A DNA stretch of 64,000 bases from Heliocidaris erythrogramma. Taxonomy: Eukaryota; Echinodermata; Echinoidea; Camarodonta; Echinometridae. Made by a program: the position numbers and the translations under genes. Location: NCBI GenBank assembly GCA_025617745.1, contig CM046869.1, positions 11,551,168 to 11,615,167 of the forward strand, read 5' to 3'. A model generated the notes under the pieces. The model did no database searches and was not told the DNA's origin. It saw only the letters and a list, made by a program, of their open reading frames with translations. Shown here piece by piece: positions 52,691 through 61,051 of this stretch; the first letter of the stretch is position 1; each line of letters starts with the position of its first letter.

Positions 52691-54053
52691 ATTCTTAATT
52701 TTCTTATGAACTCTTTTGCCTGATGCTTTGAGTGCCTAAGGTGCAAGATAAAGAGGTGTGAAAGATGAACATCAAGAAACAATCCTGTGAATATGGAGTA
52801 ATTAGATATATTTATTTAATTTTCCTGGTGGTGGTGATATACTTACGTACGCAGAGTGTGGTGATGGGGCAGAGTATGTATACTCTATCTTGTACTAAAA
52901 CTACGAAGCTATTAATTCACGATATATATTGCAATAGTAAAATACATGTACTTGTACTGTATTACAATTAGTATTACCATCGTATGACCATTTATGTATA
53001 GGGTTTGAATAGCTTTGCATAATAGTATTGGTATACATGTATATGTGGAGAAATAAAAAACTTATGTGGTAATGGAATTTCACATGGTCTACAGCATGTG
53101 TATGGTGACGGGTTCTCTAGCTGCCTCTTGTGAACTGCTTTCTACTTGCTGGCATATGATGCATCGTGTGAATCCACATGGAGCACTTCACATATGGAGA
53201 TCACGTCATACTGCAGCAGGATGCCAAAAAAGAAAATGCACCCTCCGATATAAAACAGTGTTCGACGATGGATATTCAATGCTCATAGACTGTATGGAGA
53301 CTACACCACAGCACTGTGGCGGGTATGCAAGGTTGTTTCCAGTGGAATTTTAACAGCTTTATGTAACACACCAAAATATCACACTGTAATACACCCCACA
53401 TGAAATGCATGACTGTTATGTATTACATAACACTTAAATAGCTTTATATGTTTAACTTACTTCAGAGTAGTGGTGGTTTTGGGTTTGGGCAGAAAGTGTA
53501 CAATCATAAAGGGATTCTTAGCAACTTTGGTGGAGGGTTATAATGGTGTACGTGTATATATGGGACACATCTGCATTTTATTGTTTTCATTATGTGTAGT
53601 AGCATATTTACATGTACATGCTTTATTACTCAATATTGTAATGTTCTTTTACAGCTTATCTACTCTATAATCGCTCCTGTCCTTCAATACTGCTATCCTG
53701 TTTTAGTTTTGATTCTAGTTTAAAATCAAATTTGATTTCTTTCTCCACAGAATTCTATCATTCCAGCAAATGATGTCAGTTATGTTTCTTTCATCCTTCT
53801 CTTTCAGCATCATCCCTTGTCTCATTATTTTGCAGGCTTTCTTGAAACATTTTATTTTTCATCTTCATATGGATGAAACATCAATATATTTTTTTACTAT
53901 TCCATTGAAAGCAGTGCAGTCTTTGATTACTGATATATCAATCTTGTTCGTTTAAAGTTTTTGTCTTGTGAGTCTTTATTTAGATTGATCATCTTGAACA
54001 GTCTTTATGTGTGTATTAAATGATAATGATTCAAGGAATTTAAAAATATTTAA

Positions 54054-54957
54054 AGGAGAATTAACCTCAAACAATAAAGACGATAGTGTTCAAAGGTGTT
54101 ATTTATTCCTACTTGTTAGACTATATGGCTTCGCGTCAAAATATACGAGATCGATACGAATCAAGATTTTCTGAGCAAAATTTATCATCTGCTAGCAATA
54201 TGTATCGTCTGCTAGCAATACATGGGGGCTGCCATTTTTTTATGTGTACAAGAAGATTTTCTTAATCCAAATGCCCAATTGCCTTTTTCAAAATTAAAAA
54301 CCCATTTGAGATTAAAAATATAGAATAGATATGTCAATTTATTTTTAAACTGAAGATTTCCTTATATATTTCTGTTGAAAATCGATATTCGCTTAATATA
54401 AATCTATTTTCTACATACTGTGACGCAATGGACGGAGCAAATTAATTCAAATTTTATGGATGCTTCTTCCCTGAGCATCTATAGCGGCAAACTATGCATT
54501 CACCTGCTTTCGGATAATGGGACTTGAAAAGTCAGAATGCATGCTGCATATATTATGTTCTGCTCTGTTTGGCAAACCCAAGAAAACAGATTTTTGTTAA
54601 GCAAAACCAGACAATTTAAAAGTATCATTATAAAGATTTAATTTTTATAAATCATGTAAACACCCACTTTATATTTTTCGTCACATATGGGATTTTTGGT
54701 AATGAAGAAAATCAATTTAGGTCTTGGATTCAAAATATCTTCCTGACCGGAACATTTCTCAATGGTTCATGTACAAATCCAAATCAGCAAGAAAATGGCA
54801 GCCCCCATGTAAATGAGTAGGAGACGATACCGGGTGTTGGAATATCTTTATTTATACCCTTTTCTAATATCTTATTAGAAAATGATTTAGGCCAATAAGT
54901 AGGAATATATTACACCTTTCAATATAAGTAAATTTGTACTCAGGGGTTAATTCTCCT
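54054..54957. mobile_element. TTAA-flanked piggyBac-like MITE, copy 2
   Basis: TTAA on both sides (54050-54053, 54958-54961). Terminal inverted repeats AGGAGAATTAACC / GGTTAATTCTCCT are 13 bp and perfect. 904 bp, homologous to 10481-11321. Its right end lies directly at the 5' border of the coding block that starts at 54964. Confidence 0.88.
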
Positions 54958-54963
54958 TTAAAG

Positions 54964-55167
54964 CCCTTACGCTTCAATTCTCTAAAGCATAAAGATCGAT
55001 TTGATTTTGCACCTTCTCCCAAGCAGCAACGAGAAGAGATGCGGCAAGAGTACATCAAGAAAATCGAGGCTCGTAAAGAGGCTGAGCGGTTGCGCAAATC
55101 TCGCTTGGCCATAGGAACGTCTGAAGACGCAGACGATGAGTCAGAGGCCATGCCCACGTTCCACGAG
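54964..55167 (+). CDS. coding exon: basic coiled-coil-like segment, family unrecognised
   Basis: Phase 0-0, donor GAG|GTATAT. From TTTAAAG|CCC it reads PLRFNSLKHKDRFDFAPSPK, QQREEMRQEYIKKIEARKEA, ERLRKSRLAIGTSEDADDES, EAMPTFHE. An alternative in-phase acceptor, TTCTCTAAAG|CAT, would start at 54988 with a better pyrimidine tract. The central part is a charged helix with heptad-like leucine and isoleucine spacing, followed by an acidic stretch. Clearly protein-like, but I do not recognise it. Same strand and phase as the preceding and following blocks. Confidence 0.75.
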
Positions 55168-56617
55168 GTATATGTGTGAGACTGCCTTCAATGTTGGCAG
55201 AGGAAAAACTTTTAAACAAACTTGTGATGGTTGATGAAATGGTTGCTTTGATAAGAAAGCTGAAATCCTTGATATTGTAGAAAGAATATATTATGCCTTT
55301 TTATATGACAATAGATGCACTAAACTAGTGATCAATGAATTCATCTCTTTTCGATGAGGTATTGAGGAAAAGGTAACTGCTTATCAAACATAGTTTTAGC
55401 AGTCTACGATTGTAAACCCAAATCAATAGGCTTCTTGATGTACTAAATATTCATTTGTTGCCAATTTGAGAACTACAAAAATAGTTCAGGCCTTTGTAGA
55501 AAGCAACTAGCACTAGACATACAACCATCCCGTTTGCCATCACATCTCTGTTGTTTAGTTTATCTTAAAACACAATGCTCGGTGGAAGGGAAATTATCAT
55601 ACTACTGGAATATGTACCTTTATTCATAATATTATTACCTTTATATGTATGTCATTGCCATGGTAACGATGGGACAACTAATTTTTTTTTAAATTGTAAT
55701 TTTAACAAGGGAAAAGAATATGGTTATGGTTATGACTAAAATGGATGTGTACATGGGTAATTGTATGAATGATATCATGCCTGTGGTACATTTTATATGA
55801 GGATGGAAAAAGGATATTTCTGAAAACGTGCAATCATATTTTTAAATTGTTAAATATAGTATTAAATTGGCAATGGAAGAAGGTGCAATATTTTATATTT
55901 TACAGTATTCTGACTTGTAAACAAGCTCAGCATGCCACCTCTAACAAGGCATTTAGCAGGGGAAAAATATTGAAACATTGATTGCAATGGGATATTATTT
56001 GTACTTGGTGATATTTCTCTATAGCAAGAGAATGATGCTTACTGCCATATTTGGGTGTATTATGCAGAGGTTCAGGCTTTACTAACATAACAAAGAATTT
56101 AGGAAGGAAATATGTATGACAGATGAACTAGATTAAATTAGAGTGTGTTATCCATTTATACGGTGAAATTCTTTTTATCGAATAAAGAAGTGTTCACATT
56201 CTGACAATACGCATGTTTTGATAAAGTTATAGCTATAACTCTCTAAAGCTCATTAAATCAGTATGATTCAAGCCTCTAAAAACATTGTAGGATTTCCATA
56301 TTGGAACTCTTGTTGGACATTGAAACTGGAAAAAAAAGTTCAAACTCTCTGGAAATATATGTTAAATGGAAAATACATATAAAAGACATATGAAGGCGAC
56401 GCATAGATATAACCCTTATGAAAGGGCATTTTGCTAGTGTTTCATGCCCCATAACATGCTGCAATTCCATGTATGTATGAAGGGGAAATAACTATAAATA
56501 CCCTTGACAATGGTCACAGAAAGAAAGAAAGGGGGTTTCTGGTTTGTGGTGGGGGAAAAAATTTCTGCGCTACTAGTGGGCTCTTATGGGAAGATATTTT
56601 TCATTTTATCAAGCATT

Positions 56618-56676
56618 GCATGGGGATATATGGTATACTATATTTATGCATGGGGATATATGGTATACTATATTTC
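56618..56676 (+). repeat. two tandem copies of a ~29 bp unit
   Basis: TGCATGGGGATATATGGTAT then ACTATATTT, duplicated exactly. Confidence 0.95.
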
Positions 56677-57620
56677 AAGTATATACAGTGTCAGTCAATA
56701 AAAAGGCAACCCATATTCAAGCCCCAATATCTTCAAAACTAAGGGAAATTGCTGAAATGTATTACAATGCACCGTTGATAATGTCTTCTATGATTTCATG
56801 GGGTGTTCATAAGAATCTGATCATGAATGGCTGAGCACTTGCCAATTTGAAAAAAAAAAACATGTCAAAATCGTGTTTGCACAAGTTTGGGATAAGTGGT
56901 GTTCGGGAGTTGCTTTCATTATTTGTGAGTGCATTCAACTGGAATGGAGACCATTCAACCAACCTTAGGTTGACTGTCCATTTCACTCAAGACTTAGGCA
57001 GAGGCAAATATGACATACATCAGGAAAAATGTTAGTTCAGCTGTCCATGGTCGGATTTTATTGATCAAGGTTTCAAATTAAAGGAAAACATGATAGGCTA
57101 CAAGGGGAGCATCTTAGATTAAATCTACATGTACTGATTGTACCAATTTTTTTAGGGTTGAATCTGGGTTTCCTTTTTATTGAATCATACTGTATAGTCA
57201 ATGTATACACGTTCATGCAGGCTGACTTCTATCAGTTTATTGAATTATGTTGCATTTTCTGGGTTATTTTCTATTCTCTGGAGCTTTTGCTTTTGAAATA
57301 ATAATGGGTTTTAGTAAACAAGTTAAAACTAAAATGATTCATGCATGAGCATCATCTTGTAATAATCACAGATCACTTATGAATTGCTTTACAATTAATA
57401 ATTCTATTCATGTCTGACATTGCCGCTGAGATGGGAGATAACCACTATGCGTATATTCATGTTGCAACAAGCTATAAAAGGAAATTTAGTTGAGAAAGGC
57501 TTTTGTGGCAAATCACATAAATGCCTTCACATTTGTATAGATCTGAAATGATTGGATTCCAAGAAGTCATCAGTGGCTCAAACTTATTTCTTGTAAAAAA
57601 ATCATGACTAAATCTGATTC

Positions 57621-57809
57621 TCATGTTCGATGTACACCTCACACCCTTTGAAGAACAAGCTTTGAATGTAATCAGCGGCTCATTAAACATGCAATCTTGT
57701 CATGTCCTAACTATACCTTACACCCTTTTTCACACAAGCTTTCAATATAATCAGCTGCCCATCAGCACTTAATCTTTTCATATCCATCTACACCTTGCAC
57801 CCTTTCTAG
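57621..57809 (+). repeat. ~79 bp tandem repeat covering a splice acceptor
   Basis: Units begin TCATGTTCGATGTACACCTC, TCATGTCCTAACTATACCTT and TCATATCCATCTACACCTTG, each followed by CACCCTTT. The third, partial unit ends in CTAG, a candidate acceptor for the exon at 57816. Confidence 0.8.
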
Positions 57810-57815
57810 AAACAG

Positions 57816-57878
57816 ACAGTGGAAGGAGATATATCAGATATATCTGAGGCTGATGAGGAGGTGGAGGCAGCATTCTAA
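57816..57878 (+). CDS. terminal coding exon with acidic C-terminus
   Basis: 63 bases in phase 0 after GAAACAG; a second in-phase acceptor, TTTCTAG, lies six bases upstream and would add KQ. Reads TVEGDISDISEADEEVEAAF followed by TAA. It fits as the last exon after 54964-55167. The acidic tail does not show the D/E-x-W-C PDZ ligand that ends vertebrate long Cav2 isoforms. Confidence 0.65.
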   Translation, partial: TVEGDISDISEADEEVEAAF

Positions 57879-58704
57879 TTCATCTTGGGTTAAACCCAGT
57901 GTATTCAATAGACAATGGTGTTTTAAGGTGTTAACACTGTTGCCACCACCCTACTCCAGAGCCATATAGCTGCAATACTGAGATCTTAACACTTGATTCC
58001 AATGCTCTCACTGGTTGTTATAACATGGACACTTACAACAACACTTTAGTGCAATTTGAACCCATGCACAAAAACTATGTGGAGTTTATAGCACCTTGCA
58101 CAATGTCAGCACTTTCATTGCACCGCTTCATGAAACGTAACTATGCCTTCCGTAATTCTCAAAACTTTCAGATTCGAGACCTGAAATCGTGCCAAATGTA
58201 TACTCAAAATACTTTGCCCATGCTAAGAAGTTGTGCTGATATAAGAATCATTTTTTTGTAACCATGTTTAACGGGTACATGTACGTGTAGATGTAAAATA
58301 CTATTGCTTTCACAAAGTGGACATAAGCTTTTAACATGATTGTATATTGTACCATAAGTTGATATTTACTATACTATTGAGTTTGTTTGAAGGTTTTGTA
58401 TACCAGTGTGCAATAATCCTAATTTCTCAAACTGTACACATTTAGTCATTTTTATATGTAACTATGTAATCGTATTAATGAGGCTAAAGTTTACTAACAT
58501 GGTAGCAGGTTTTATGATCTCACAATTATGTTATATTAACTTGTAAATAGAGAGCAAATATTTTGCAATCTTTTATAGTATATTCAGATGCTTTGATATT
58601 TGGTTGTTAAAAGTAGCAACAAGAAGGGAAGATTTTCCTCTAGGTAAAAAATAGAGGTCGTTGAGTTGTAGAGGTTTTAAAATTTGATGAGTGATGATGA
58701 AATG

Positions 58705-58710
58705 AATAAA
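58705..58710 (+). promoter_or_regulatory. candidate polyadenylation signal AATAAA
   Basis: About 830 bases after the TAA at 57876-57878 and just before a MITE. A plausible 3' end for the isoform ending at 57878; AATAAA also occurs by chance in AT-rich DNA. Confidence 0.4.
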
Positions 58711-58716
58711 CAGCTT

Positions 58717-59320
58717 TATGCTACGTTTACATTATGTTCCCGGCGGCCACGGCTGTCATGTTTCAGGCAACGCGGGGGACGGGATGAGCAAACGTGAAAG
58801 GCCGTGGATGCCTAGGTTTACATTATGTTCCCGGTGGCCTCAGCAGTCACGTTTCAGGCCACCGTGGACAAAACAGGATGGACGTGAGACAACGCGGGGG
58901 GACGGGATGGGCAAACGTGAAAACTTTGCCACGGCAGTCCAACGATGTGGATGAGAACCTAGTAGGCTGTAGTAAAATGGGGTGAACGCAACAAAACGTG
59001 ACATTACGTAATAAAAATTGGAGGTGGTCCGTAGTTGGACGGAAAGCATGTGTAATGTGTATTCACCGGCATTTCTCAGACTTTGATCAGAACGTGATGG
59101 CATCTGTGGTAGACTGCGGCCGAACCGTATTGCGCCTTTCAGCCTCTGGGACTCAGCAACCCCCCCCAACGGCCTGTCATGGATACCGTGATAGACCATG
59201 AGAAAACTTAGTCCCAAAACTTGAGTACGGAGAAAAAAAGGGCCAAAATCCCACGGCGCAATAAGTTTTGGGCAAACTGGGCTGCTGTGGCCGCCTGGAA
59301 CATAATGTACAAGTAGCATA
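58717..59320. mobile_element. ~600 bp GC-richer MITE
   Basis: Left TTATGCTACGTTTACATTAT then GTTCCCGGCGGCCAC is mirrored at the right by GGCCGCCTGGAACATAATGT then ACAAGTAGCATAA. The left terminus is partly duplicated at 58813 (TTTACATTATGTTCCCGGTG). CpG-rich interior; the open frames within are not conserved. Confidence 0.88.
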
Positions 59321-59631
59321 AGTAATTTAAAATTTTAAAAACTGGACAAGGTGAATCATAGATTCTACCACATCTCTCATTTCTTTGATGTTCATAGTAT
59401 TTATTTCAGTGAAGCAATAGAGTATAATTCAGCAAAGAAACATTGCTAACCGTTAGCTTGCTTTGGTGTACATTCTTACATGAAGGTCTTCCAAATATTC
59501 TAGGAAGATGTTATTCAAAGATGGTTGAAGGGATTTTGCAGCAGTCAATGCGGTCATTTCTTTAAACGTACTACTGATAAGCAATATCTCCTTTCTGCAA
59601 ACCAGTATACAGGATATCTGGCACAATAATT

Positions 59632-59869
59632 TGTGAGCCTCCACCACAAAATAAGTCGGACATTTTGCATTTTTATATTTTTACATAGTCTGAAAGCTTG
59701 GGCTCTAAGCTTTTGAATGATATATAGCTTGCCTTGTCTAGACCATGCAAACCCTTTGAAAATATTAAAAAACCTAAAATCAACTTTTTGTCCCCAAGCT
59801 GTCTAGTTTAGCTCTTTACTCTAAAAATCCCATTGCGACTTATTGGTCATTTGGTGGTGGAGGGTCACA
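59632..59869. mobile_element. MITE, GTGACC...AAGTCGC family, copy 3
   Basis: Left TGTGAGCCTCCACCACAAAA then TAAGTCGG mirrors right GCGACTTATTGGTCATTTGG then TGGTGGAGGGTCACA. Interior GCTCTAAGCTTTTGAATGAT resembles the AAAGCTGAGA region of the other two copies in inverse orientation. Confidence 0.75.
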
Positions 59870-60413
59870 TTTGCTGATTTGCGTTAGGCCATGCTCATTC
59901 ACTTTGCAGTTGAAATTAGAGATACTGTGACATCATCATGAAGTGTAGCCTCGGCATATATCTGAACTTTGCAGAGGTAATAGCTGCTTTGAACAGAAAA
60001 AACTGCAACTTGGAATTTTTTTTAAATATCAAATTATTTGTCTTCCAATCCTAAAAAGGTTTTTTATTTTCATGCCTACAAAGCCCTTCAACCACTTTTC
60101 TGACACACCATGGTGTGTTTTGGAGTATATATCTAGGTCTCCTGAAAGAAAAATTTCCTTCCTTGCTTTTGCTAGCTTGAATGTTGATGAATACTGTTCT
60201 TTGGCTTATTTTGATGATTATCCTTTCTGGATGGTGATCAATGGTCGTAGTGATCAATGTTCATTGTCATTGATCACTTTGCCCACTTTTAGTGCTTCTT
60301 CTATGCTACATTCCCAATTATATCTTTTTGCATGGACTGCATCCTCCATTTTCATGCTTGGGATCACTGGTTTTTATCTATTGCATGCTACTCTTGCTTT
60401 GCTCCCTCTCCAG

Positions 60414-60575
60414 ATCTCAGGTAGCAGAACTAACCGCCTTTTCTCTGGGGTATTGGGAGGCAGATCAAACAGGAACAAGAAATATTATGATGACATCAGA
60501 AATCGTTTTTCGTCGACAGTGGGTTCAAGGCCCAAAAGCCCAGCCAAAACCTGCAAAACCCTAGCATCTCTTTAA
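60414..60575 (+). CDS. candidate alternative last exon X1
   Basis: 162 bases in phase 0 after a strong acceptor (CTTTGCTCCCTCTCCAG). Reads ISGSRTNRLFSGVLGGRSNR, NKKYYDDIRNRFSSTVGSRP, KSPAKTCKTLASL and stop. It is basic and Ser/Arg/Pro-rich. It is homologous to the exon at 60818-61051: NR, LF, GV-G-RS-RN, Y, R-R-S, VG-RP-SP are shared in register. Because conservation is at the protein level in this frame, it is probably a real exon. Which upstream exon it joins, and whether it belongs to Cav2, is unknown. Confidence 0.6.
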   Translation: MSGSRTNRLFSGVLGGRSNRNKKYYDDIRNRFSSTVGSRPKSPAKTCKTLASL

Positions 60576-60817
60576 CTGGATACAACCACCCCATTCGGTT
60601 TCAGCCTCAATACTCTAGCTGCTATGCTGTTATCAAGTGGGCTTATGGTCATTTGGGGAGATCTATACCTATTAAAGTTAATCACAAATATAGCATTGGG
60701 AATGACGGTATAATGACTAGATGTTTTCATATATTATGATGCATGTTGATTTGTTTTGACTGTAAACTTTGTGCATGCTTCTTACTCCCACCTAAACTTT
60801 GTTTTGGTCTTTCGTAG

Positions 60818-61051
60818 GAGCATAGCCCAAGAATCAACAGGAGTCACTTGTTTTTCGGTGGCGTCTTTGGTCCACGTTCAGAGAGGAACCGTGATTTTTA
60901 CCAACTCCAGCGCAGACGTTACTCCAATATTGTTGGTGCAAGGCCAGTCTCCCCCTGCCCCTTCCCCCTCCCCCGGAAGGAAATATTCAGGCAGTCCCAG
61001 GCCTTCCCTTACTTCACCCCCCTCCCCGGCCCCGTCTCAGAGAAGTACTGA
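60818..61051 (+). CDS. candidate alternative last exon X2 (paralogue of X1)
   Basis: 234 bases in phase 0 after TTTGGTCTTTCGTAG. Reads EHSPRINRSHLFFGGVFGPR, SERNRDFYQLQRRRYSNIVG, ARPVSPCPFPLPRKEIFRQS, QAFPYFTPLPGPVSEKY and stop. The first 45 residues align with X1; the proline-rich tail is specific. In the tail another frame is also open and protein-like (GQSPPAPSPSPGRKYSGSPR then PSLTSPPSPAPSQ, ending at 61112), so the true frame after the RPVSP segment should be treated as uncertain. Confidence 0.6.
   Translation, partial: EHSPRINRSHLFFGGVFGPRSERNRDFYQLQRRRYSNIVGARPVSPCPFPLPRKEIFRQSQAFPYFTPLPGPVSEKY

Larger units (their letters stand above)
52219..54963 (+). other. intron with TTAA-flanked MITE at its 3' end
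   Basis: Contains a short tandem repeat (52621-52690) and the MITE at 54054-54957. No additional exon recognised; the 95-residue frame at 53066 lacks splice context. Confidence 0.7.
55168..57815 (+). other. intron
   Basis: Contains a two-unit tandem duplication (56618-56676), a possible mariner-like end near 56688 (CAGTGTCAGTCAATAAAAAG) and, at its 3' end, the tandem repeat spanning the next acceptor (57621-57809). Confidence 0.65.
57879..60413 (+). other. putative 3' UTR, then MITE-rich spacer
   Basis: Sequence after the TAA runs to an AATAAA at 58705. It is followed by MITEs at 58717-59320 and 59632-59869. The upstream part of the open frame at 60072-60575 is treated as intron before the acceptor at 60413. 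Confidence 0.5.

Noticed and set aside
58718..59319. Overlapping frames up to 159 residues on both strands
   Set aside because: Inside the CpG-rich MITE at 58717-59320; no conserved domain visible.
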